From: Janthinobacterium psychrotolerans | GTDB taxonomy: Bacteria > Pseudomonadota > Gammaproteobacteria > Burkholderiales > Burkholderiaceae_D | NCBI RefSeq assembly: GCF_001677885.1 | Contig: NZ_LOCQ01000060.1 | Span: forward strand, 310,001-374,000 | DNA: 64,000 nt | Direction: 5' to 3' | In this document: positions 18,291 to 26,290 of the stretch, piece by piece | Position numbering within the stretch: position 1 is the stretch's first letter | Layout of the letters: every line of letters starts with the position of its first letter | Notes under the pieces: model-generated | Database searches by the model: none | What the model was told of the DNA's origin: nothing | The model's input: only the letters and a program-made list of their open reading frames with translations | Made by a program: the position numbers and the translations under genes

Positions 18291-21200
18291 GCCTACGTTG
18301 TTTGAAATATTCACCAGTCACCAGGGCAAAGTGTCCGATAAATGGGAACTGTATTTGAGAGAGTATGACCGCCTGTTCAGCTCTTACCGGGCAGCACCGG
18401 TGCGCCTGCTTGAGATCGGCATCCAGAACGGCGGCTCGCTCGATATCTGGGCCGATTATTTTGCGCCGGGCAGCACCCTGGTCGGTTGTGATATCAACCC
18501 GGACTGCGCGGCGCTGGTGTACGACAATCCGGCCATCAGTTTCATTGTGGGCGATGCCAACGACCCTGCCGTGGTCGGGCAGGTGCTGCAGCGCGCGCCG
18601 ATATTCGATCTGATCATCGACGACGGTTCGCACACCTCGGGCGATATCGTGAAGACCTTCACGCTGTATTTCCAGCACCTGGCCGATGGCGGCATGTTTG
18701 TCGCGGAAGATTTGCACTGCAGTTATTGGGAGCAATACCAGGGTGGACTGTACGACCCTTATTCGTCGTTGTCGTTTTTCAAGCGCCTGTCCGACGTGAT
18801 CAGCCACCAGCACTGGGGCATCGCGCGCGAGCGCAAGGCCATTTTGCAGGGTATTTTCGGCCATTACGGCTGTGATATCGACGAATCGGTGCTGACCAGT
18901 ATTCATTCGGTCGAGTTCGTCAATTCGCTGTGCATCGTGCGCAAGGCGCCGGCACAAGAAAACGTGCTGGGACGGCGCATCGTTACCGGCAGTGATGAGC
19001 GGGTCGTGCCGGGTATTTTGCAGCTGCATAACACGGAATATGTGCATGGCGTGGCGTTCGACCAGAGCGCGAATCCCTGGACCCTGCGGCTGCAGGCGCC
19101 CGACGAGGCCTTGCCAGCGGTAGAACAGCAACTGTCCGCATTGCAGCAAAGTGACGCCGCCCTGCAGCAGACTTACGCCGAACTGCATCAAAGTTACGCC
19201 GACCTGCAGCAAAGCCAGGCGGACCTGCAGCAAAGCCAGGCTGACCTGCAGCAAAGCCACGCCGACCTGCAACAAAGCCAGGCCGACTTGCAGCAGCGTC
19301 ACAGCGGCTTGCAGCAACGTCATGCCGACCAGGTCGCTGTGCAACATCAGTATGCGGCATCGCAACGGCAGCAGATCGCGACCTTGCGCCAGCAACTGTC
19401 GGCCAGCATTGCCCAGACTGGCGCCGTGCGGCAGGAAGTGGCGCAGCGCGACGAGCGCGCTGCAGCCTTGCAACAGGTCCAGGCGCAGAAAGAAGAGCAG
19501 ATCGCCACTCTGCAGCAAGCGCTGGCGCACAGCGAAGAACGGCTTGCCGAGATCCGGCAAACCCTGGCCCAACGCGACGAACGTGTTGCCGATGTACAGC
19601 AAACCCTGACCCAGCGCGATATCGAGATCGCCGCCCTGCGCAGCTCCAGCAGCTGGCGCGCGACGGCCGGACTGCGCTTTGTTGGTACGCAAGTGTTGCG
19701 CGCCAAGCGCGTGGTGCGGCTGGCACGGTCGGCAGTACGCATGGGTGGGGGGCTGCCGGCGACCGCCGCCAAAGCCGCCGCCGCCTACCGCCGCGATGGG
19801 ATTGCCGGCCTGGAACGTGGCGTGGCGCTGGTCGAGGCCGTGCAGTCGGGCAATCCGGCGGGCATCCCGGTGGCCGCTGGCGAGCCCGACCGCAACGACT
19901 ACGCGGCATGGCTGCTCCGCTATGACCTGCTGGATGACGAACGGCGCGCTGCGCTGCGCACGCGCCAGGGATTTTTTGCCGTCCAGCCGCTGATCAGCGT
20001 GGTCATGCCAACCTACAATCCGAAACCTGCCTGGCTGGTCGAGGTGATCGAATCGGTGCGCCAGCAGATTTATCCGCACTGGGAACTGTGCATCGCCGAC
20101 GACTGCTCCAGCAATGCGGAGATCCGCACGATACTCGAGCGTTACCAGCGCGAGGACAGCCGCATCAAGGTCGTGTTCCGGCCCAAGAACGGCCATATTT
20201 CGGCGGCATCGAACAGCGCCATCGAGGTCGCCACCGGTGACTGGATCGCGCTGCTCGACCATGACGACCTGCTCAGCGAGCAAGCCCTGTTCTGGGTCGC
20301 CGAGGCGATCAACCAGCAGCCCGAGGCACGCCTGATCTATTCCGATGAAGACAAGATCGATGCCGATGGCGTACGTTTCGGTGCCTACTTCAAGACCGAC
20401 TGGAACCGTCCGCTGTTCTACTCGCAAAACATGATTTCCCACCTGGGCGTGTACCACACGGCCCTGGTGCGCGAGGTTGGCGGTTTCCAGGTGGGCATGG
20501 AAGGCTCGCAGGACTATGACCTGGCGCTGCGCTGCATCGAGCGCATCGAAGACCACCAGATCCACCACATTGCGCGGGTCCTGTACCACTGGCGTGTCCA
20601 CCAGGAGAGCACGGCCATGTCCAGCGACGCCAAGCCGTACGCGCAGATGGCCGGCGAGCGTGCGCTGACCGCTCACTTTGCCCGCCGTGGCGTGAACGCC
20701 ACTGTCGAGCGCGTGAAAGACAGTTACCGTGTGCGCTATGCACTGCCGGACCAGCTGCCACTGGTCAGCCTGATCATTCCGACCCGCAACGGCCTCGATC
20801 TGCTGCGCACCTGTGTGCAGAGCGTGCTTGCGCTGACCACCTATCCGAACTATGAAATCCTGATCGTCGACAACGGATCGGATGATCCGGCTACCCTGGC
20901 GTGGCTCGCCGGCGTGCAGGACGACCGGCGCGTGCGCGTGTTGCGCGACGATCGTCCGTTCAACTATTCGGCGCTCAACAACGGCGCGGTGCCGCACGCC
21001 CGCGGCGAGCTGCTCGGTTTGCTCAACAACGACCTTGAAGTCATCACGCCCGACTGGCTCGACGAAATGGTCAGCCATGCGTTGCAGCCCGGCATTGGCG
21101 CCGTCGGTGCCCGTCTTTGGTATCCGGACAACACCTTGCAGCACGGCGGCGTCATCGTCGGCTTGGGTGGCGTGGCCGGCCATGCGCACGTCCACATGGC

Positions 21201-21612
21201 GCGCCAGCATGCCGGGTATTTTGGACGCACCAGCCTGCTCAGTGCTTTCTCGGCCGTGACAGCAGCCTGCCTGGTGATTCGCAAAAGCATCTTTGAAGAA
21301 GTGGGCGGGCTCAATGAGGCCGATCTGGCAGTCGCCTTCAACGATGTCGATCTCTGCCTGCGTGTGCGCGAGGCTGGCTATACCAATATGCTCACGCCGT
21401 ATGCCGAGCTGTATCACTACGAGTCGGCGACGCGGGGACTCGATGACACGCCGGAGAAGAGCGCGCGTTTCAACCGTGAAGTGGCGTACATGAAGCAGCG
21501 TTGGGAGCCATTGTTGCAGCATGATCCGGCCTACAGTCCGAATCTGTCGCTGCTGTACAGTGACTTCAGCCTGGCGTGGCCACCGCGTTTGGCGGCGCCG
21601 CACCCGGCCTAG
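18283..21612 (+). CDS. Methyltransferase-coiled coil-double GT2 fusion, putative chain-length ruler and polymerase
   Basis: 1109 residues in four parts. Residues 1-235: a SAM-dependent methyltransferase-like domain (LLEIGIQNGGSLDIW, GCDINPD, IIDDGSHTSGD). Residues about 265-455: a long glutamine-rich coiled coil that contains nine heptads of the DLQQSQA kind. Residues about 567-790: a GT2 domain (SVVMPTYNP, ELCIADDCSSN, LLDHDDLLSE). Residues about 827-1075: a second GT2 domain (LVSLIIPTRNG, ILIVDNGSDD, LLNNDLEVITPDWL). The ATG at 18283 overlaps wzt. In E. coli WbdD a terminating methyltransferase is held at a distance by a coiled coil that measures glycan length; here the same plan seems fused directly to the glycosyltransferases. 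Ruler function is inference; the domains are plain. Confidence 0.85.
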   Translation: MSKPTLFEIFTSHQGKVSDKWELYLREYDRLFSSYRAAPVRLLEIGIQNGGSLDIWADYFAPGSTLVGCDINPDCAALVYDNPAISFIVGDANDPAVVGQVLQRAPIFDLIIDDGSHTSGDIVKTFTLYFQHLADGGMFVAEDLHCSYWEQYQGGLYDPYSSLSFFKRLSDVISHQHWGIARERKAILQGIFGHYGCDIDESVLTSIHSVEFVNSLCIVRKAPAQENVLGRRIVTGSDERVVPGILQLHNTEYVHGVAFDQSANPWTLRLQAPDEALPAVEQQLSALQQSDAALQQTYAELHQSYADLQQSQADLQQSQADLQQSHADLQQSQADLQQRHSGLQQRHADQVAVQHQYAASQRQQIATLRQQLSASIAQTGAVRQEVAQRDERAAALQQVQAQKEEQIATLQQALAHSEERLAEIRQTLAQRDERVADVQQTLTQRDIEIAALRSSSSWRATAGLRFVGTQVLRAKRVVRLARSAVRMGGGLPATAAKAAAAYRRDGIAGLERGVALVEAVQSGNPAGIPVAAGEPDRNDYAAWLLRYDLLDDERRAALRTRQGFFAVQPLISVVMPTYNPKPAWLVEVIESVRQQIYPHWELCIADDCSSNAEIRTILERYQREDSRIKVVFRPKNGHISAASNSAIEVATGDWIALLDHDDLLSEQALFWVAEAINQQPEARLIYSDEDKIDADGVRFGAYFKTDWNRPLFYSQNMISHLGVYHTALVREVGGFQVGMEGSQDYDLALRCIERIEDHQIHHIARVLYHWRVHQESTAMSSDAKPYAQMAGERALTAHFARRGVNATVERVKDSYRVRYALPDQLPLVSLIIPTRNGLDLLRTCVQSVLALTTYPNYEILIVDNGSDDPATLAWLAGVQDDRRVRVLRDDRPFNYSALNNGAVPHARGELLGLLNNDLEVITPDWLDEMVSHALQPGIGAVGARLWYPDNTLQHGGVIVGLGGVAGHAHVHMARQHAGYFGRTSLLSAFSAVTAACLVIRKSIFEEVGGLNEADLAVAFNDVDLCLRVREAGYTNMLTPYAELYHYESATRGLDDTPEKSARFNREVAYMKQRWEPLLQHDPAYSPNLSLLYSDFSLAWPPRLAAPHPA
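19138..19326 (+). repeat. Nine 21-base tandem repeats encoding coiled-coil heptads
   Basis: Nine in-frame units of 21 bases, each a heptad like ALQQSDA, DLQQSQA or DLQQRHA (residues 286-348 of the fusion). Units 4 to 7 are nearly identical (GACCTGCAGCAAAGCCAGGC core), the outer units more diverged. Each gain or loss of a unit would lengthen or shorten the coiled coil by about one nanometre without breaking the frame. Confidence 0.9.
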
Positions 21613-21621
21613 CCAGGCGCA

Positions 21622-21652
21622 GGGCAGGGTGGCCGATGCGCAGGCCCTGCCC
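21622..21652 (+). other. Hairpin between the fusion gene and the UbiA gene
   Basis: GGGCAGGG (21622-21629) pairs with CCCTGCCC (21645-21652) around a 15-base loop. No T-run follows, so it is not a standard intrinsic terminator. It could protect the 3' end or partly attenuate read-through. Confidence 0.4.
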
Positions 21653-21744
21653 ATGAATACGGTCACATCAGTGCCGGCAACTGCGGACAGGGCATATTTT
21701 AAGAATATGGTTGTCCTCGATGCATTATTTTGAAGGGTTTTATT

Positions 21745-23178
21745 TTGAGTTTGCTGCCACTGGTCGTCGATCTCGACGGGACGTTGATCCGTACCGACAT
21801 GCTGCACGAATCGGCGTTGCGCGCCTTGCGCGACAAGCCATGGGATGTCGTGCGCATTCCTTACTGGCTGTCCCGGGGCAAGGCCGTCCTCAAGCAGCGC
21901 CTGGCGCAAGGCGGCAGTTTCGATGCCAGTTCGCTGCCGTATGCGCCAGACTTGCTGGCCTGGCTGAAGGTGCAAAAGGCCGAGGGCCGACAGCTGGTCC
22001 TGTGCACCGCGTCCGATCTGTCGATCGCCACGGCGATTGCGGCGCACCTCGATATTTTCGATGCCGTGATGGCCAGCGATGGCGTCGTCAATCTCGCCGG
22101 CCCGCACAAGGCCGAGGCTCTTGAACAACGTTTCGGGCGCGCCGGGTTCGATTACGCAGGCAATTCGCATGCCGACCTGGCGGTCTGGGCGCGGGCGCGG
22201 CGGGCGGTGGTGGTGAACGCTTCGGCCGACCTGGCCACGAAAGCGGCGGCGCAATGCGAGGTCGAACGCGTGTTTGAAGCGCCTGCCGCCGGCCTGCGCG
22301 CATGGCGCCGTGTCTTGCGGGTCCACCAGTGGATGAAGAACCTGCTGCTGTTCGTGCCGCTGCTGGCGGCCCATCTGCTGACCGAAATCGATACCTGGCT
22401 GATCCTGATGTTGGCGTTTGCCGCCTTCAGCCTGTGTGCGTCATCCGTGTATATTGCCAACGATCTGCTGGACCTGGAGAGTGACCGCCAGCATCCGCGC
22501 AAAAGCACGCGGCCGTTTGCCGCCGGCGTGGTGCCGGCCTGGATGGGTGTGCTGCTGGCGCCGCTGCTGCTGGCCGCCAGCATCTTGCTTGCCAGCTATG
22601 TCGGGAGCAGTTTCCTGGCCTGCATGGTGGTCTACTTCCTGCTCACCTGTATCTATTCGTGGGGGCTGAAACGCCTGGTGCTGGTCGACTGCGTGACCCT
22701 GGCTATTTTGTACACGCTGCGCATCATTGCCGGCGCGGCCGCGGCCGAGATGCCCTTGTCGTTCTGGCTGCTGGCTTTTTCCGTCTTCCTGTTCCTGTCG
22801 CTGGCGTTTGTGAAGCGCTATGCCGAGTTGCAGGCACAGATGCTCAGTGGCAAAGAAAAAGTACACGGCCGCGGTTATCTGACCACCGATGCGCCGCTGA
22901 TTCAAATGCTGGGTATCACGTCCGGTTACGCGTCGGTGGTCGTGCTGGCCTTGTACCTGAACAGCGCGGCGGTGTTGCAGTTGTACCGTACGCCCGAGTT
23001 TGTCTGGGGCGCAGTGCCGGTGATGCTGTTCTGGGTCAGCTGGATCTGGCTGCGCGCACATCGCGGCGACATGCATGACGACCCGCTGGTCTTTGCCGTC
23101 AAGGACAAGGTCAGCATCGTGGCCGGCCTGGTGTTTGGCCTGGTGCTGGCCGGCGGCGCCCTGGGATGGTCATGGTGA
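21745..23178 (+). CDS. HAD phosphatase-UbiA prenyltransferase fusion, polyprenyl-phosphate phosphoribosyltransferase-like
   Basis: 477 residues. Residues 1-190 are a HAD phosphatase domain (VVDLDGTLIRTDML with nucleophile D9; ASDGVVNLAGPHKAEAL). Residues about 195-477 are a UbiA-type integral membrane domain with eight to nine spans and the motif NDLLDLESDRQHPRKSTRP, which closely follows the pattern of decaprenyl-phosphate 5-phosphoribosyltransferase (mycobacterial Rv3806c). The fusion would join PRPP to a polyprenyl phosphate and then remove the 5-phosphate. TTG at 21745 is chosen because GAAGGG precedes it by 7 bases. It overlaps the DprE1-like gene. The exact substrate is inference. Confidence 0.82.
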   Translation: MSLLPLVVDLDGTLIRTDMLHESALRALRDKPWDVVRIPYWLSRGKAVLKQRLAQGGSFDASSLPYAPDLLAWLKVQKAEGRQLVLCTASDLSIATAIAAHLDIFDAVMASDGVVNLAGPHKAEALEQRFGRAGFDYAGNSHADLAVWARARRAVVVNASADLATKAAAQCEVERVFEAPAAGLRAWRRVLRVHQWMKNLLLFVPLLAAHLLTEIDTWLILMLAFAAFSLCASSVYIANDLLDLESDRQHPRKSTRPFAAGVVPAWMGVLLAPLLLAASILLASYVGSSFLACMVVYFLLTCIYSWGLKRLVLVDCVTLAILYTLRIIAGAAAAEMPLSFWLLAFSVFLFLSLAFVKRYAELQAQMLSGKEKVHGRGYLTTDAPLIQMLGITSGYASVVVLALYLNSAAVLQLYRTPEFVWGAVPVMLFWVSWIWLRAHRGDMHDDPLVFAVKDKVSIVAGLVFGLVLAGGALGWSW

Positions 23179-24470
23179 CAGTGTCATCGTGGGGAAGGCT
23201 GACGGCGGACGAGCACCAGGTCCATGCCTTGTCCGATGGCGCGCGCGCCCTGCATGCCTTGCCCGGTACGCTGCCGGGTGTGGCGCATGGCATGGGGCGC
23301 AGCTATGGCGATATCTGCCTCAATCCCGGTGGTTCGCTGTGGCGCACGACCGGCATGGACCGTTTCGTCGGCTTTGATACGGCCACCGGCCGGCTGAGCT
23401 GCGAAAGCGGCGTGCTGCTGCGCGATATCCAGAAGATGGCGGTGCCGCGCGGCTGGATGCTGCCGGTCACGCCAGGCACGCAGCTCGTCACCGTCGGCGG
23501 CGCGATCGCCAATGACGTGCATGGAAAAAATCATCATGTGCACGGCTCGTTTGGCGACCATGTGCTGGCCCTGAAATTATTGCGTACCGATGGCAGCGTG
23601 ATCGACTGCGGTCCGCAGCTGTTGCCGCAATGGCTGGCCGCGACGATAGGCGGCATGGGCCTGACCGGCGTCATCCTGCGGGCGCAGCTGCAGTTGCGCC
23701 GCGTTGCCGGCCCCTGGCTGGAAACGGAAACGCTGCCCTATGAAAACCTGGCGCAGTTTTTCGCGCTGGCGGACGAGTCCGAGGCACAGTGGGAGCATAC
23801 GGTCTCCTGGATCGACTGCATGGCCGGCAGCGGCGGGCGCGGCCTGTTCATGCGCGGCAAGCTCGGGGCGGCGAGCCTGGCGGCCGCGCCTTCGGGGCGC
23901 AAACATCAGATGCCCTTCGTGCCGCCGGTGTCGCTGATGAACCGCTGGTCGTTGCCGGTATTGAACACAGCCTACTATCATCTGAATAAATGGAAAGCGC
24001 CGCGGCGCACCGTGCATTACGAAGCGTTCAATTATCCGCTCGATAATGTGCTCGACTGGAACCGCATGTATGGCCCGCGCGGTTTTTATCAATATCAAAG
24101 CGTGGTGCCGCGCGCGGTGGGGCACGATGCGGTGCAGGCGATGCTGGGCGAGATTGCGCGCGCCGGGGAGGGCTCTTTCCTGGCCGTGCTCAAGACGTTT
24201 GGCGAGCGCCAGTCGGCCGGCATGCTGAGTTTTCCGCAGCCTGGCGTGACGCTGGCGCTGGACTTCCCGAACCAGGGAACGCGTACGCTGGACTTGTTTT
24301 CCCGGCTTGACCGCATCGTGGCTGAAGCCGGCGGCAGGCTGTATCCTGCCAAGGATGCGCGCATGCCGCGGGCCTTGTTCGAAGCCGGCTATCCGCGCCT
24401 GCCCGAGTTTCTTGCCTACCGCGACCCAGGCATCAGCTCGGCGATGTCGCGCCGCCTGATGGGCAGCTAG
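23166..24470 (+). CDS. FAD-binding oxidoreductase, DprE1-like
   Basis: 434 residues of the vanillyl-alcohol-oxidase/FAD_binding_4 type. GMGRSYGDICLNPGG, FDTATGRLSCESGVLLRDI, LPVTPGTQLVTVGGAIANDVHGKNHH and GSFGDHVLALKLLRTDG form the FAD-binding half; the C-terminal half has YQYQSVVP and GVTLALDFPNQG. The best-known relative is DprE1, which oxidises the 2'-hydroxyl of decaprenylphosphoryl-ribose. Position directly after the UbiA fusion and before an SDR reductase reproduces the DprE1-DprE2 pair. The start is ATG 23166 or the in-frame ATG 23172, both inside the previous gene. Confidence 0.85.
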   Translation: MVMVTVSSWGRLTADEHQVHALSDGARALHALPGTLPGVAHGMGRSYGDICLNPGGSLWRTTGMDRFVGFDTATGRLSCESGVLLRDIQKMAVPRGWMLPVTPGTQLVTVGGAIANDVHGKNHHVHGSFGDHVLALKLLRTDGSVIDCGPQLLPQWLAATIGGMGLTGVILRAQLQLRRVAGPWLETETLPYENLAQFFALADESEAQWEHTVSWIDCMAGSGGRGLFMRGKLGAASLAAAPSGRKHQMPFVPPVSLMNRWSLPVLNTAYYHLNKWKAPRRTVHYEAFNYPLDNVLDWNRMYGPRGFYQYQSVVPRAVGHDAVQAMLGEIARAGEGSFLAVLKTFGERQSAGMLSFPQPGVTLALDFPNQGTRTLDLFSRLDRIVAEAGGRLYPAKDARMPRALFEAGYPRLPEFLAYRDPGISSAMSRRLMGS

Positions 24471-24545
24471 CTTCTGCACGATCAACCGATGGCAAGCCGT
24501 ATCGCCGCCACTCATACCGATTTAATTTTAAGCAAGGAAATGCGC

Positions 24546-25301
24546 ATGCCGCCGAACAAGCCACAACGTATCGTTATTATTGGAGCGACCTCGGCCATAG
24601 CCGAGCATTGCGCCCGGCTGTGGGTGACTGGCACCACGGTCGAGCTGACACTGGTGGGGCGCAATGCGCAGCGCACGCAGCAGGTGGCCGATGATCTGCA
24701 GGTGCGCAGCGCGCAATCGCGCATCCGCGTGCGCGAGGCCGATTTCATGGATGCCGCCGGCATCGCCGCGCTGGCCGCCGAGCTCGCTTCTGAAGGGCAG
24801 CTGGACGTGGTGCTGATCGCCCATGGCTCCCTGCCGGACCAGGCACTATGCCAGGCTGACCTGGCGCAGTGCCGCGAGGCGCTCGAGGTCAACGCCATCT
24901 CGCCGGTGCTGTTTGCCGAAGCGTTTGTCGAACACATGCAGCGCAGCGAACGGGGCACCCTGGCCATCATCGGTTCGGTCGCCGGCGACCGCGGCCGCAA
25001 GTCCAATTATGTGTATGGCGCCGCCAAGGGCCTGGTCACGCGCTATGCGCAAGGCCTGCAGCACCGGCTGGCGTCGAGTGGCCTGAAGGTGGTGCTGATC
25101 AAGCCCGGGCCGACCGCCACGCCGATGACGGCGCATCTGCCGGGACAGGGCAAGATGGCGCCGGTCGAGCAGGTGGCGCGCGACATCGTCGCCGGGATCG
25201 CGCGTGGCGCGCCGACCGTTTATACGCCGGGAAAATGGGCCGTCATCATGATGGTGATACGCCACCTGCCGCGGTTTGTGTTCAACAAGATGGATATCTG
25301 A
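24546..25301 (+). CDS. Short-chain reductase, DprE2-like
   Basis: 251 residues. NAD(P)-dependent SDR with IVIIGATSAIAEHCARLW as the cofactor motif, the catalytic IGSVAGD serine and YVYGAAKG (YxxxK), and the C-terminal IKPGPTATPMT and PTVYTPGKWAVIM typical of DprE2-type proteins. It would reduce the 2'-keto sugar made by the preceding enzyme, completing epimerisation of polyprenylphosphoryl-ribose to the arabinose form. I chose ATG 24546 over 24540 because AAGGA lies 7 bases before it. 75 bases separate it from the previous gene. Confidence 0.83.
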   Translation: MPPNKPQRIVIIGATSAIAEHCARLWVTGTTVELTLVGRNAQRTQQVADDLQVRSAQSRIRVREADFMDAAGIAALAAELASEGQLDVVLIAHGSLPDQALCQADLAQCREALEVNAISPVLFAEAFVEHMQRSERGTLAIIGSVAGDRGRKSNYVYGAAKGLVTRYAQGLQHRLASSGLKVVLIKPGPTATPMTAHLPGQGKMAPVEQVARDIVAGIARGAPTVYTPGKWAVIMMVIRHLPRFVFNKMDI

Positions 25302-25342
25302 CGGCGGCACTGTTCAAAGAATCATAACGGAAGCATTTACCT

Positions 25343-26290
25343 ATGAACCATAGCAATCAAAAAATTGTGCTGCCTGGCGGCGCCGGACTGGTCGGGCAAA
25401 ACCTGGTGGCGCGCCTGAAAGCCAAGGGCTACACCAATCTGGTGGTGCTGGACAAGCATCGCAGCAATCTGGCGATTTTGCAAAAAGTCCAGCCCGATAT
25501 CGTCTGCGAATATGCCGACCTGGCCGAGCCGGGCGAGTGGCAGCGCCATGTGCTTGACGCCGATGTGGTCGTCATGCTGCAGGCGCAAATTGGCGGCATC
25601 GACTACCAGGATTTCGTGCGCAATAACGTCGACGCCTCGCGGCTGATACTGGAACAGATCAAAGCCAGCCCGCGCCAGCCCTACCTGGTGCATATCAGCT
25701 CCTCGGTGGTGGAATCGGTGGCTGACGATTTCTATACGCGCAGCAAGAAAGAGCAGGAGCAGATGGTGCTCGCCAGCGGCATCGCCTGCCCGGTGCTGCG
25801 GCCGACATTGATGTTCGGCTGGTTCGACCGCAAGCATCTGGGCTGGTTGTCGCGTTTCATGAAAAAGGTGCCGGTGTTCCCGATTCCGGGACATGGCCGC
25901 TACATGCGCCAGCCGCTGTATGTCGGCGATTTTTCCAATATCATCATCAGCTGCATCGAGCATCGCCGTGGCGCCGGCATCTATAACATTTCCGGCCACG
26001 AAAAAGTCGACTACATCGATATCATCCGCACCATCAAGCGCGCCACCGGCGCGCGCACGACTATCGTCAGGATACCGTATCACCTGTTTTATGGCCTGAT
26101 CTGGCTGTGGTCGGTATTCGACAAGAATCCGCCGTTTACCACGCAGCAGCTCGCCGCGCTGAGCGCGAAAGATGAGTTCGAAGTGATCGACTGGCCCGGC
26201 ATGTTCGGCGTGCCGTACACGCCATTTGCCCGTGCCATCGATGAAACGTTCAACGATGCGCGTTATAACAAAGTAATTCTGGAATTCTGA
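25343..26290 (+). CDS. NAD-dependent sugar epimerase/dehydratase
   Basis: 315 residues, extended SDR family. The N-terminus IVLPGGAGLVGQNLVARL has GxxGxxG; SSSVVESVADDFYTRSKKEQ holds the serine and the YxxxK motif. The chain continues with a substrate half (LRPTLMFGWFDRKHLGWL, GHGRYMRQPLYVGDF) like UDP-hexose epimerases. Exact substrate not evident. GGAAG precedes the ATG, and the stop shares one base with the next start, so it belongs to the same operon as the DprE-like genes and may supply another modified sugar. Confidence 0.82.
   Translation: MNHSNQKIVLPGGAGLVGQNLVARLKAKGYTNLVVLDKHRSNLAILQKVQPDIVCEYADLAEPGEWQRHVLDADVVVMLQAQIGGIDYQDFVRNNVDASRLILEQIKASPRQPYLVHISSSVVESVADDFYTRSKKEQEQMVLASGIACPVLRPTLMFGWFDRKHLGWLSRFMKKVPVFPIPGHGRYMRQPLYVGDFSNIIISCIEHRRGAGIYNISGHEKVDYIDIIRTIKRATGARTTIVRIPYHLFYGLIWLWSVFDKNPPFTTQQLAALSAKDEFEVIDWPGMFGVPYTPFARAIDETFNDARYNKVILEF

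Noticed and set aside
18277-22374. A 1365-codon open frame on the minus strand, opposite the fusion gene
   Set aside because: It mirrors the plus-strand genes in a GC-rich region; its protein is full of H, Q, R and repeats the reverse of the heptads. The plus-strand products have clear domains and operon overlaps.
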